A stretch of 64,000 nucleotides of DNA, taken from the NCBI RefSeq assembly GCF_003718735.1, contig NZ_CP033460.1, positions 868,001 through 932,000 of the forward strand, read 5' to 3'. The notes below the pieces were generated by a model. It saw nothing but the letters and a program-made list of their open reading frames with translations. It ran no database searches and was not told the DNA's origin. Below are positions 43,924-52,898 of this stretch, in pieces (the stretch's first letter is position 1; each line of letters begins with the position of its first letter). This DNA comes from Staphylococcus debuckii. Its GTDB lineage: Bacteria; Bacillota; Bacilli; Staphylococcales; Staphylococcaceae. Position numbers and translations under genes: made by a program.

Positions 43924-44286
43924 ATGAATTTGAGTAATTTCAAAGTTCCAAAAGTTAGATTAGGAAACAGAACTTATAGTCAAAGCGAGCTACAAGACTA
44001 TAGGAAAGCCAATACACAAAGGTATAACCAAGAGGTTAGGCACAATAAGCACAATAGTGAGTATACAGCATTCTACAATAGCACACAGTGGCGTAAACTA
44101 CGTCAACAGGTGTTAATGCGTGATAACTATCTTTGCCAACATTGCTTGGCTGAAGGCGTTGTGAATGACAAGAATTTAATTGTCCATCACAAGATTGAAT
44201 TGAAACGGGATTGGTCGAAAAGACTGGATATGGATAATTTAGAGGCAGTATGTTTTAGCTGCCACAATAAAATTCACGGCAGATAA
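43924..44286 (+). CDS. HNH endonuclease next to the terminase
   Basis: A 120-residue HNH nuclease. Zinc pairs CQHC and CFSC frame the catalytic VHHKIELKRDW block and the final CHNKIHGR. In cos-type staphylococcal phages an HNH protein coded just before TerS is needed, together with the terminase, to cut cos. ATG 43924 is chosen over a TTG five codons earlier because GAAAGAAG is then at normal distance. Confidence 0.9.
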   Translation: MNLSNFKVPKVRLGNRTYSQSELQDYRKANTQRYNQEVRHNKHNSEYTAFYNSTQWRKLRQQVLMRDNYLCQHCLAEGVVNDKNLIVHHKIELKRDWSKRLDMDNLEAVCFSCHNKIHGR

Positions 44287-44333
44287 AATTTTGAAGTTTT
44301 ATTTTTTGAAATTATTTTTTGGAAAAATATTTT

Positions 44334-44440
44334 TTGCGGGGTGAAGAAAAACCGGGTGGGTGTTGAGAGAACGCTGAAAACGAGCCGGCCTTAATTTCGC
44401 CCGATTTCCCGAAACTGACCGTTGTAATATTACAAAAAGG
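44334..44440. other. candidate cos packaging site
   Basis: Between the HNH and TerS genes the base composition changes from very AT-rich to GC-rich over about 100 bases, with GCGGGGTG, CCGGGTGGGTG, GAGCCGGCC and CGCCCGATTTCCCG elements. HNH-TerS-TerL phages usually have cos exactly here. The cut position cannot be read from this sequence alone. Confidence 0.5.
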
Positions 44441-44450
44441 AGGTGGTCAG

Positions 44451-44921
44451 ATGGCTAGACCACGCAAATTGAATCTTCAAAAGCAGGGACACCGTACCAA
44501 AGAAGAGCTACAAGAAGCCGAAAATGTAGAAAACGGACTTTATGAGTTCGAACAGATTAATACGGAAAATCTGCCGGAAGATTTAACCGAAGGTGCTGCT
44601 AAGGAATGGTTACGCGTTGTCCCTCTCTTACAACAATTGCCGATTGCTGAACTAGATTATGGTTTAATTAAAAAATATTGCCAGTTAGTCGACATCAGCG
44701 ATGAAGCATATCAAGAAATGCAACAAGTGGGGACGTATCAACCAGATAATCACCGAAAAACTGGACCATATGTCACATTCATGGATACGACAAGGGAGAT
44801 TATAAGCATATGCGGCAAGTTAGGAATGACAATTGACAGCCGTATGCGTTTAGTTGTCCCTGTTGAAAAGGATAAAGCTAAATCAGTTTACGATGAGTTT
44901 GGTGTTGATGAAGATGACTAA
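44451..44921 (+). CDS. terS: terminase small subunit, P27 family
   Basis: A 156-residue DNA-recognition subunit of the packaging motor. The P27-type layout is visible: a basic start (MARPRKLNLQKQGHRTKEEL), EGAAKEWLRVVPLLQQLPI and the closing RLVVPVEKDKAKSVYDEFG. It has an AAGGAGGTGGTCAG ribosome binding site and overlaps the start of terL by 14 bases. Confidence 0.93.
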   Translation: MARPRKLNLQKQGHRTKEELQEAENVENGLYEFEQINTENLPEDLTEGAAKEWLRVVPLLQQLPIAELDYGLIKKYCQLVDISDEAYQEMQQVGTYQPDNHRKTGPYVTFMDTTREIISICGKLGMTIDSRMRLVVPVEKDKAKSVYDEFGVDEDD

Positions 44922-47113
44922 TGTTAAAATACCCAAAGCATATGAAAATCTTCTCAATATACCGAATGAATTAAGAGATGACGCATACAAATATTGCGTT
45001 ATGGTTCTGTCCGGTGCATACATTACATGTAAGGACACTAGACTTGCTTGTATTCGTCATTTAAAAGACATACAACGTTCATTAGAAAATGATAAATGGA
45101 ATTATACCTATAAGCCTAAACGTGCTAAAAAGGTCATTAAATTCATGGAGACATTACCCGATACAAAAGGTAAAATTCATAAACTAACTTTGTTCCAAAA
45201 ATTCATAGTTGCCAGTGTCAGAGGTTGGTTCACTAAAGATAAAGATATGTTGAGATTTAAAAAAGCGTTTATCTCAATGGCTAGAAAGGGCGGTAAAAAA
45301 TTGCCTGGTTATATAGAAATATATAACTGTAATCGGGGAAAATCGGTAGAAATCTAAAGAAGTAGTTATATATGATAGTCTGAACGAATGTTGTGAGGAA
45401 TTAGGTTTATGCAATACGTCTCCAATGACTTATAAATTGTTAAAAACTAATGAGCCTTACAAATTAACACCTTATGCGCTAAGAGATAGAAAAAGATTGA
45501 AAGAATTAGAAGGACTTACTTTAGAATATTTAGACAATACCGAGGTAACTAAATAGATTAAAAAATATTTAGTACCGTAGAGCATAGGAGTTGAACCTAT
45601 GCTTTTTGTTTGGTCAAAAAGTATAGAATATAATACTTCCACGAGGTCCCGACATCTTAACAAAGCAAAGATGAAAATATATGCCGAACTTACTGGCGAC
45701 AGTAAGAAGTAGATGATAAAAAACTTCTACGATAACAAATTGAAATCCCTTTTAGTAAGTGGGCTTGTCCTTTATTCATTTTTATTCGATAGAGAACCGG
45801 CAGAAGGTAGACAAATCTTTTGTGCAGCTAATGACAAGAAACAAGCAAGCGTTGTATTCAACATGGTAACCAAACAACTCATGCATTTAGTATCGAAAGT
45901 ACCAGAGTTGAAGAAAGATGTGAAAAAAGTACGTGAGTTGCTTAATAACTTGCGTGATGACTCTTTCGTTATGCCACTTTCACGTGATACAAGTGCCGTC
46001 GATGGTTTCGAACCGTTCCTAGCTGTTATTGATGAATATCATGCAGCTAAGACTGATGAAATGGTAGAACTTATTCAATCCGGTCAAGGTAACTTATATC
46101 AATCACTTATATTCATCATCAGTACCGCAGGGTTTAACTTAAATTCACCGATGTTTGTAAATGAATGGCCTTACGCCAAAGATATTTTAGCTGAAGTTTA
46201 TGAAGACCCAGAATACTTTGCAATCATCTATGAACAAGATTCGGAAGATGAATGGCAAGATAAAACAACATGGGCCAAATCTAATCCGTTAATCAATGAA
46301 TCAGACGAATTGAAAGAACAAATCGAAGAATATTTAGAAAAACGTGTAGCAGAAGCTAACAAAAAAGGTTCTATGTTCAAAGTTCTTGTTAAAAACTTTA
46401 ATTATTGGTTGCAAGCAAGTACAGAGTCTTACTTAGATTTCAATGATTGGAAGAAAAACGAAACAGACTTTGATATACACGGTTCGAAAACTTATATCGG
46501 TTTAGACTTATCGCGTGCTGATGACTTAACCGCAGTATCGTTCATTCATCTTGATGAAGGTAACCAGCAATATTATGTAACCAGTCACTCATTTGTTGCT
46601 ACAAAAGGTGGATTGGAAGGCAAGATTGATAGAGACTTTATCGATTACAGACAACTTGCAGAAAATGGTTATTGTACAATCACTGATTTGCAAAGCGGGA
46701 TTATCAATACCGACCAAGTTTTGAATTACATCGAAGATTATATCAATCAATACAATTTAGATGTGCAAGCGGTATGTTACGACCCTTATTCAATACATGG
46801 CGTTATTGCAGAGATTGAACGTCGTGACTGGCCGTATGAATTAGTGGAAATCAGACAAGGACCGCAAACGTTATCCAATCCGATATTGGATTTCAGATTA
46901 AAAGTGATTAATGGAGAGATTAAACATCACAAAAACCCATTGCTAGACATTGCAATTAAAAATGCAGTGGCTAAAGATACTAATGACTCATTAATGATTG
47001 AGAAGAAAATGAACAGAGAAAAGATAGACCCATTAATGAGTTCAATATTCGCTTACGTGATAGCGAGCGAACATGAATGGAACACAGAAACTTTAATGCC
47101 GCTATTTTTATAA
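44908..47113 (+). CDS. terL: terminase large subunit, split by an intron-like insertion
   Basis: TerL is the ATPase and nuclease that packages phage DNA. Exon 1 is 44908-45294 (129 codons) and exon 2 is 45743-47113 (456 codons and stop). Joined, they give 585 residues, normal for HK97-type TerL. The junction lies inside the P-loop: ARKGG from exon 1 plus KSLLVSG from exon 2 makes ARKGGKS. Walker B is FLAVIDEYHAA in exon 2; the nuclease domain begins at YIGLDLSRADDLTAVSF with its first Asp. Without splicing, exon 1 runs into a stop after 21 more codons and lacks motor function. The start at ATG 44908 overlaps terS. Confidence 0.9.
45295..45742 (+). ncRNA. group I intron-like insertion in terL
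   Basis: The 448 bases interrupt terL between GGT and AAA TCC. The exon before ends in T and the insert ends in G, the group I rule. A P1-like stem pairs exon GGGCGGT with intron 45300-45306, though the closing pair is T-A rather than the usual T-G. A P2-like hairpin with GAAA loop lies at 45308-45327, an 8-bp hairpin at 45581-45603, and a hairpin with GCGA loop at 45689-45706. I could not assemble a full catalytic core by eye. A frame in the middle is a likely remnant of a homing endonuclease. Confidence 0.7.
45350..45556 (+). pseudogene. remnant of intron-encoded endonuclease
   Basis: A 68-codon open stretch inside the insertion reads KSKEVVIYDSLNECCEELGL and later TPYALRDRKRLKELEGLTLE. 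The first part looks like the NUMOD-type helical DNA-binding repeat at the C-terminus of HNH and GIY-YIG homing endonucleases. It has no start codon and no nuclease domain, so mobility has probably been lost. Confidence 0.5.
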
Positions 47114-47126
47114 GGGAGGTGCAGCG

Positions 47127-47321
47127 ATGAAAAAATTCTTATATGCGCTTGTAGTCATACTGTTATTCGTTGCGGGGTTAATAGGGCTATTCTACGGCTT
47201 GTTTATACTTTGGCAACCTTTAGCTTATATCATTGGCGGATTGTTGCTCATTGGTCTCTCTGGCGTTTTAAATCAAGCATATGATAATACCTCTATGAGT
47301 CGGAAAGGGGGTGACAGTTAA
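47127..47321 (+). CDS. small membrane protein, DUF1056-like
   Basis: A 64-residue protein with two membrane helices (LYALVVILLFVAGLIGLFYG and a second at about 30-50). A protein of this kind between TerL and portal is usual in HK97-type phages of staphylococci and streptococci (DUF1056). It has an AGGGAGGTGCAGC ribosome binding site and shares a base with the portal start. Confidence 0.7.
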   Translation: MKKFLYALVVILLFVAGLIGLFYGLFILWQPLAYIIGGLLLIGLSGVLNQAYDNTSMSRKGGDS

Positions 47322-48556
47322 TGCCGTTACTTGATTTAGGATTTACAAGCAAGCAGGAAAAGATGAATAGAGATTTAGAGCGACTGTTGTATTGGCAAGA
47401 ACATGGTACACATGCCAGCTATGTTGGTATAAATGCGTTGCGTAACAGTGATGTATTTACTGCGACACGTATTATATCTGCAGACATTGCAAGTACCAAG
47501 TTGAAAGTTAAAGGTCACGAAACAAATACAGTGATGGACCAAATACTGGATCTATTTAATAACAATCCGTATTCGGACTTACCGGGTTGGCACTTTAAGT
47601 TTATAATCATCGCGAATATGCTGCTTAACGGTCAATCTTTTGTTGAAATTGTGCGTGACAAAAATGATTTTCCCGTTGGATTCCACTTCTTACATAACGA
47701 CTTAGTAGGAATTGAGGAAAAAGACGGTGAAATTATTTACAACGTAAGTGAAGATGTGGAGGGTAATGCCGTTAAGATAACAAGTGATGATATATTACAT
47801 TTCAGATATATCACATTAGATGGATATGTAGGATACAGTCCGTTGTATGCACTAGCACATGAGATTGGCATTTCTCAAGGTTCTAAGAGCTTCCTGCGTA
47901 ACTTCTTCGATAATGGTGGGACTTCGACATCAGTATTGAAGTATAGAAAAGGGCAAATCAACGCTGAACAATTAAGAGACTTGAAAAAGAATTTCTCAGA
48001 AAGCCAATTAAAAAACAATGGTGGCTTAGTTGCTATCGACGACACAATGGAATTCAGCAGATTGCAAATTCCTACCGAAGTATTGAACTTCTTAAATAGT
48101 TATAAGTTCAGTACATCTCAAGTTGCTAAAGCATTCGGTTTGCCGGTATCTAAACTAGGTATTGAAACAGTCAATACATCTATTACACAAGCAAACTTAG
48201 AGTATTTGCAAAGTACATTAGACCCAATATTCAAAATGATGATTGCAGAGCTTGAGACGAAGATATTCAAGTTTATCGATTCTGGATATGAATTAGAGTT
48301 TGACTCATCACGTCTTATTGATATTGACCCAGAACTACAATTACAACGTATTACTGAATTGCATGGTAAAGGGATTATATCGACAGACGAGGCAAGAAGT
48401 GTATTTGGTTATCAACCTATTGAACATGGTGAGCAACCATTGGTTGACCTTAACAGAGCGCCTCTTAACACATTAGAAAATTATCAAAAATCAAAAATTG
48501 ACAAAGAAGTCGAAAAGAACTCCATTAAGGGAGGTGATGAGTATGACGAACAGTAA
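47321..48556 (+). CDS. portal protein, HK97 family
   Basis: A 411-residue subunit of the ring through which DNA enters the head. Family features are ALRNSDVFTATRIISADIAS, VEIVRDKNDFPVGFHFLHND, YSPLYALAHEIGISQGSKSF with a NGGTSTSVLKY loop, and the closing FGYQPIEHGEQPLVDLNRAP. It overlaps the protease gene by 14 bases. Confidence 0.95.
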   Translation: MPLLDLGFTSKQEKMNRDLERLLYWQEHGTHASYVGINALRNSDVFTATRIISADIASTKLKVKGHETNTVMDQILDLFNNNPYSDLPGWHFKFIIIANMLLNGQSFVEIVRDKNDFPVGFHFLHNDLVGIEEKDGEIIYNVSEDVEGNAVKITSDDILHFRYITLDGYVGYSPLYALAHEIGISQGSKSFLRNFFDNGGTSTSVLKYRKGQINAEQLRDLKKNFSESQLKNNGGLVAIDDTMEFSRLQIPTEVLNFLNSYKFSTSQVAKAFGLPVSKLGIETVNTSITQANLEYLQSTLDPIFKMMIAELETKIFKFIDSGYELEFDSSRLIDIDPELQLQRITELHGKGIISTDEARSVFGYQPIEHGEQPLVDLNRAPLNTLENYQKSKIDKEVEKNSIKGGDEYDEQ

Positions 48557-49100
48557 TGTTGACACTGGACAACAAGACATGGTTGTTGAAGGGTATGCAA
48601 TTATCTTTAATTCAATGAGTGATGACTTGGGTGGGTTCAGAGAAATTGTAGCGCCTAACGCCTTAGATGGTGTAGATGTAAGTGACGTCAAATGTTTAAT
48701 CAATCACGATTTCAGCTATGTTATAGGTCGAACACAAGCAGGAACGCTTGAGTTACAAGTGGATGAAAAAGGATTGTACTTTAAATGCCACTTACCTAAC
48801 ACATCTTATGCCAGAGATATTTATGAAAATATTAAAGCGGGCAATGTAAACCAGTGTAGTTTCTTCTACACATTACCACCTAACGACGCAGCAGCTCGCA
48901 CATTTCAAAACATTGATAATGAGTACGTTCAAACCATAAATAAAATCGATGAACTTATTGAGGTCAGTATTGTTACAGTGCCGGCCTACAAAGATACATC
49001 GGTTGAAGTCGGTCAACGTGCAAAAGATTTAAAGAAATTTAAACAGTTGGAACAAATGAAAATCGCGTTAGACATAGAAAGCCTTCGTTTTGAAACGTAA
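48543..49100 (+). CDS. HK97-type prohead protease
   Basis: A 185-residue serine protease that matures the prohead. VVEGYAIIFN is the start of the fold, LINHDFSYVIGRT carries the catalytic His, and the EVSIVTVPAYKDT block carries the catalytic Ser/Thr region (usually E-x-S-x-V-x-x-PA). ATG 48543 follows AGGGAGGTGATGAG and is preferred to an upstream ATG inside the portal gene. Confidence 0.93.
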   Translation: MTNSNVDTGQQDMVVEGYAIIFNSMSDDLGGFREIVAPNALDGVDVSDVKCLINHDFSYVIGRTQAGTLELQVDEKGLYFKCHLPNTSYARDIYENIKAGNVNQCSFFYTLPPNDAAARTFQNIDNEYVQTINKIDELIEVSIVTVPAYKDTSVEVGQRAKDLKKFKQLEQMKIALDIESLRFET

Positions 49101-49141
49101 GGCTATTTTTTATGCACAAATTTAACAAGGAGTGATATTGC

Positions 49142-50503
49142 ATGGCCAATTTAGATGAGCGCAAAAAAGAAATTGCTAGTTTGATTTCTAAAGCGCAAGA
49201 AGCAGTCGAAAAGGGCGACCTCGAAACTGCTCGTAATTTAAAAGCTGATATTGATGCACAGAAAAAAGAATTTGAAGAACTCGAACAGCTTTCACAAGAA
49301 ATTGAAGCATCAGCACCTAAGTTAGAAGAAACACCACCTCAAAGTGAAGGTGCAGAAGTCGAAGATAACAAAGGTGATAAAACTGGAGAAGGGTCAGAAA
49401 GTAAACCATCTGACGACAAAGAGGAGAAACCGTCAGACGAAGAAAAAGCTGATGATAAACCGAAACCAGATGGGCCACCTGAATCTGAAGAAAAACCAGA
49501 AGCACCTGCTATTGAAAAGGTGGAAGAACCTACGGAAGAAGAATTAGAAAAAGAGAAAGACAAAAAGAAAAAAGAAGGAGCGAAACGTTCTATGGCGAAA
49601 TTAAATCAAAATCCAGAAGAAAGCCTAGAAGTACAAGGCTTTGAAGAATACATGAAATCAAAAGGGGCAAAACGTGACAACGTTAAATCTGATGACGTTG
49701 GTGTGACTATTCCAGAGGATATTAAATATATTCCTGAGAAAGAAGTTAAAACAGTACAAGACTTATCAGAATTGGTACAAAAAACATCAGTATCAACTGC
49801 AAGTGGTAAGTACCCAATCTTAAAACGTGCTAACGCTAAATTCAACACTGTTGCTGAATTAGAGAAAAACCCAGAGTTAGCTCGTCCAGAATTCGAAACG
49901 ATTGCTTGGGAAGTAGACACTTATCGTGGATCTATTCCAATCTCACAAGAAGCATTAGACGATTCAGTTGCTAACTTAACTGCTATTGTGTCTGAAAACA
50001 TCAACGAACAAAAAATCAATACTTTAAACGAACGTATTGGTGAAGTATTAAAATCATTTAATCCATCTTCAATTTCTGATGTGGACGACTTAAAAGCAAT
50101 CATCAACGTTAAATTAGATCCTGGTTACGATCGTCAAATCATCTGTACACAAAGTTTCTATCAAAAATTAGATACTTTGAAAGATGGTAACGGTCGTTAC
50201 TTATTACAAGATAGCATTATCAATACTGCAGGTAACACTGTATTAGGTATGAACGTAACAGTAGTTCGTGACGACCTATTAGGTGCTAACGGTGATGCTA
50301 AAGCTTTCATTGGTGATGTAAAACGCGGCGTTCTATTTGCAGACCGTACAGACGTGTCAGTGCAATGGATTGAAAACGAAATCTACGGTAAATACTTGAT
50401 GGGTGCTTTCCGTTTCGATGTAAAACAAGCTGATAAAAATGCTGGATTCTTCGTAACATTTGAAGATGCAGCAACAGAACCTAGCGGAGATTTAGGAGCA
50501 TAA
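49142..50503 (+). CDS. major capsid protein, HK97 fold, with long delta domain
   Basis: A 453-residue capsid precursor. Residues 1-150 form the scaffolding delta domain: a coiled coil (KGDLETARNLKADIDAQKKE), then about 75 residues rich in Glu, Lys, Pro and Asp. The mature shell protein begins about residue 150-180, where the protease should cut, and has the HK97 blocks TSVSTASGKYPILKRANAKF, YRGSIPISQEALDDS and a GKYLMGAFRFDVKQAD end. The acidic Pro/Glu-rich insert is longer than in many relatives. Confidence 0.94.
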   Translation: MANLDERKKEIASLISKAQEAVEKGDLETARNLKADIDAQKKEFEELEQLSQEIEASAPKLEETPPQSEGAEVEDNKGDKTGEGSESKPSDDKEEKPSDEEKADDKPKPDGPPESEEKPEAPAIEKVEEPTEEELEKEKDKKKKEGAKRSMAKLNQNPEESLEVQGFEEYMKSKGAKRDNVKSDDVGVTIPEDIKYIPEKEVKTVQDLSELVQKTSVSTASGKYPILKRANAKFNTVAELEKNPELARPEFETIAWEVDTYRGSIPISQEALDDSVANLTAIVSENINEQKINTLNERIGEVLKSFNPSSISDVDDLKAIINVKLDPGYDRQIICTQSFYQKLDTLKDGNGRYLLQDSIINTAGNTVLGMNVTVVRDDLLGANGDAKAFIGDVKRGVLFADRTDVSVQWIENEIYGKYLMGAFRFDVKQADKNAGFFVTFEDAATEPSGDLGA

Positions 50504-50521
50504 GTAAAGTAGGTGATTTCA

Positions 50522-50863
50522 ATGTTCAAAATAGATAACGTTGAATCCATTAAGCAAGCAATACGCGTTGATCACGATTTTGATGATGATTTAATCATGG
50601 AAGTATATTTGCCGGGTGCAATTAACGAGATTAAAACAGCGGTATCTTTAGAGGAAAAAGACCAACCTTTTTATGAAAACAATGGGGTGTTTAATCTTGC
50701 TGTTTTGAATGTTATTGCGCATCATTATGATAACCGTTCCACTACTTCCAATGAACAGGCGTTTGAAGTGCCTGACTCTTCCATAAAACTCGTACAAACT
50801 TTAAGAAGCAACTTGGCTAAATGGCGTAAAGATAACATCGAGGTGATAGCCGATGAATCTTAA
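50522..50863 (+). CDS. head-tail connector (gp6-like)
   Basis: A 113-residue adaptor of the HK97 gp6/DNA-packaging type: RVDHDFDDDLIMEVYLPGAI and VLNVIAHHYDNRSTTSNEQA. ATG 50522 follows AGTAGGTGATTTC. It joins the portal to the tail and overlaps the next gene by 11 bases. Confidence 0.88.
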   Translation: MFKIDNVESIKQAIRVDHDFDDDLIMEVYLPGAINEIKTAVSLEEKDQPFYENNGVFNLAVLNVIAHHYDNRSTTSNEQAFEVPDSSIKLVQTLRSNLAKWRKDNIEVIADES

Positions 50864-51182
50864 CCAATTAGATTACAGAGTTACGTTTTACGAGAGTACA
50901 AATGATGGACCGGAAGCGGGCATGGATACTTTACAGCAAGTATACAGTTGCTTTGCTGGATTATATGAGCCTACGCAAAAAGATGTTCAGTTAGGTAATT
51001 TAGAGCTTAGCAAAAGGTCGGTCACATTAAATATTAGAAATGCGCAGCCTCAATTCATACCCAGCGTTAATCAAACGTTTGAAATAAAAAATGGTATGTA
51101 TGCAGGGTTGTTTTTTAATGTCAAAAATGTGGCGCCTGCTAAGTCACCTAACTACGTCAAAGTCGTAGGTGAAGAACAATGA
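50853..51182 (+). CDS. head-tail adaptor / stopper
   Basis: A 109-residue beta-rich protein with the pattern LDYRVTFYESTNDGPEAGMD and a CFAGLYEPTQKDVQLGNLEL block, typical of phage head closure proteins. It overlaps both neighbours by a few bases. Confidence 0.88.
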   Translation: MNLNQLDYRVTFYESTNDGPEAGMDTLQQVYSCFAGLYEPTQKDVQLGNLELSKRSVTLNIRNAQPQFIPSVNQTFEIKNGMYAGLFFNVKNVAPAKSPNYVKVVGEEQ

Positions 51183-51583
51183 CGGTAACAGTTAAAGGTG
51201 ATAAAGAAATAATCGCTTATTTAGAAAAGAAATACGGTAAATCTGCTACAAAGCGCATAACAGACTTTGCACTAACTAAAGGTGGACAGAAGGTTGCTCA
51301 AATAATCAAAAACAACATGAAGTCATTCAAAGATACCGGCGAATCTGTCGAAGAAACGACAGTATCAAAACCTATGACGATAAATGGTGTACGCACAGTG
51401 AAAATCCATTGGCGTGGGCCTAAACAACGTTATAGAATTATCCACTTAAACGAATATGGTCACTTTGACCGTGCTGGTAAGTGGGTTAATACAGCTGGTA
51501 AAGGTGTTATCGAGAACGCTATGCGCGAAGGCAGAGAAACGTATTTTAGAACAGTTAAAGAAGAAATAAGAAGGAGGGTGTAA
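51179..51583 (+). CDS. HK97 gp10-type tail completion protein
   Basis: A 134-residue protein with the gp10 layout: KGGQKVAQIIKNNMKSFKDT, an RTVKIHWRGPKQRYRIIHLN core with the His, and NEYGHFDRAGKWVNTAGKG. It helps to join or complete the tail. It starts by overlapping the adaptor stop (ATGA). Confidence 0.9.
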   Translation: MTVTVKGDKEIIAYLEKKYGKSATKRITDFALTKGGQKVAQIIKNNMKSFKDTGESVEETTVSKPMTINGVRTVKIHWRGPKQRYRIIHLNEYGHFDRAGKWVNTAGKGVIENAMREGRETYFRTVKEEIRRRV

Positions 51584-51587
51584 CTTA

Positions 51588-51992
51588 TTGGACGACATCA
51601 CAATGAAGATATACCAAGCGATTATAGATAACAAAGAAATTATGGAGCATGTTCCTAAGAACAATATAAAGTTCTTCGATTATCCCAACGCACAAGAAAT
51701 CAAAGATGTAGTGATTGTTATAGATCCATTAGATACACCTACACCTTCTGATTTTGCAGACAACGATAACCTAACTTACGAATTTTTTTATCAAATAGAT
51801 GTATTTGTAAAACAAAAGCAAGGCGTAAACGGACGAGTCCTATCAGATAGGCTCGTTTTTTTATTGCAAAGAATTATGTGGGAAGAATTGGGATTTGGTG
51901 AAACGTCCTCAATGAAACCCGAATATATCAAAGATTTCAATATATACCGACAAGCGAAAAGGTTTGAAGGCAAACAATATTACAAAATTTAG
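51588..51992 (+). CDS. tail terminator-like protein
   Basis: A 134-residue protein in the position of the tail terminator between gp10-like and major tail genes, with MKIYQAIIDNKEIMEHVPKN and a GRVLSDRLVFLLQRIMWEEL helix. It starts with TTG 51588 after GGAGGGTG. Function is taken mainly from position. Confidence 0.8.
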   Translation: MDDITMKIYQAIIDNKEIMEHVPKNNIKFFDYPNAQEIKDVVIVIDPLDTPTPSDFADNDNLTYEFFYQIDVFVKQKQGVNGRVLSDRLVFLLQRIMWEELGFGETSSMKPEYIKDFNIYRQAKRFEGKQYYKI

Positions 51993-52004
51993 GAGTGTTT
52001 TAAT

Positions 52005-52631
52005 ATGGCAGAGAAAAACTACCGTTCATTTACAGGATTAACAGAGTTTTATTACAAAGTTCACGGTGAAGATGTACAAACTGTTGCAGACCCGGAACGC
52101 ATTAAATATTTACAAGAAATTTCAGTATCAAAAGACCAAGACATTGAGAAAGCATATGGTGATAATGTAGTAGCTGAGATGGCAATATCTAATGGCACAA
52201 TCGAAGTAGAAGCTGGTTTCCATAAATTACCATTAGAGGACAGAGTTGCATTGTTCGGATTAGAAAAATCAGAGGACGGCATCGTGTCAGTTGGTAACGA
52301 TACACCACCATATGTAGCTGTTATGTTTGCGAAAACTATGGAAGATGGTTCACGTGAATATGTTGGATTACCTAAAGGACTATTCACATTCCCTGAATTA
52401 GAAGGTAATACAAAAGAAGATGGCGTAGAATTCAGTTCTGATTCTACTACTGCAGAATTCATGCAAGCTAAAGTTAAAGGCTTCGAAGAAGAAAAAGCGA
52501 TGTTGTTAGGTCATGATGCTAAAGGCACAACGGTTATGAAAGATGCTATCTGGGAAGCTATCTTCGGCGAATCTGCACCAAGCAGCGACTCTGAAGAATC
52601 TAGCGACCCAGTATCAGATTTAGGCGCGTAA
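52005..52631 (+). CDS. major tail (tube) protein
   Basis: A 208-residue tube subunit of the phi13/TP901 type: YRSFTGLTEFYYKVHGEDVQ, EISVSKDQDIEKAYGDNVVA and ANGT-like repeated beta strands (SNGTIEVEAGFHKLPLEDR). The Ser/Glu/Asp-rich C-terminus is short. It is expected to be made in many copies, and its AGGAGTG ribosome binding site is good. Confidence 0.92.
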   Translation: MAEKNYRSFTGLTEFYYKVHGEDVQTVADPERIKYLQEISVSKDQDIEKAYGDNVVAEMAISNGTIEVEAGFHKLPLEDRVALFGLEKSEDGIVSVGNDTPPYVAVMFAKTMEDGSREYVGLPKGLFTFPELEGNTKEDGVEFSSDSTTAEFMQAKVKGFEEEKAMLLGHDAKGTTVMKDAIWEAIFGESAPSSDSEESSDPVSDLGA

Positions 52632-52649
52632 TAAACAGGAGGTTTAATT

Positions 52650-52835
52650 ATGGCTAAAAAGAAATATGAAGTGTTACACAAATTCATTGATTTAGAAGAT
52701 AAAAAGAAAGTTTATAATGTCGGAGATTCTTACCCTAAACCAGCAAACAAAAAGGTATCTGATGAGCGACTATTAGACCTTTCTACAAGCGACAACAAAC
52801 GTGGCAAGGCTTTAATCAAAGAAGTAGAAGAATAA
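52650..52835 (+). CDS. 61-residue protein of the tail module
   Basis: KKKYEVLHKFIDLEDKKKVY with a VGDSYPKPANKKVSDERLLD segment resembles the small proteins coded after the tail tube gene in staphylococcal phages. A hairpin with the sequence GAGGGC...GCCCTC and T5 (about 52843-52866) follows the gene. Function is unknown. Confidence 0.7.
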   Translation: MAKKKYEVLHKFIDLEDKKKVYNVGDSYPKPANKKVSDERLLDLSTSDNKRGKALIKEVEE

Positions 52836-52842
52836 CAACCAT

Positions 52843-52866
52843 TGAGGGCCTAGTGCCCTCTTTTTA
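52843..52866 (+). terminator. hairpin with T-run in the tail operon
   Basis: GAGGGC, a short loop and GCCCTC run into TTTTT before the chaperone gene. It may lower expression of downstream tail genes relative to the tube protein. Confidence 0.7.
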
Positions 52867-52898
52867 TTTACATTCCAAAAACAAAGGAGAAATTAAAT

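Noticed and set aside
45295..45357. Exon 1 of terL continuing as LPGYIEIYNCNRGKSVEI
   Set aside because: It looks faintly like a NUMOD4 start, but it lies in the P1-P2 part of the insertion and stops at once; it is readthrough of exon 1, not a domain.
45295..45742. Intein in the terminase
   Set aside because: The insertion contains stop codons in the terL frame and no intein blocks, so protein splicing is impossible.
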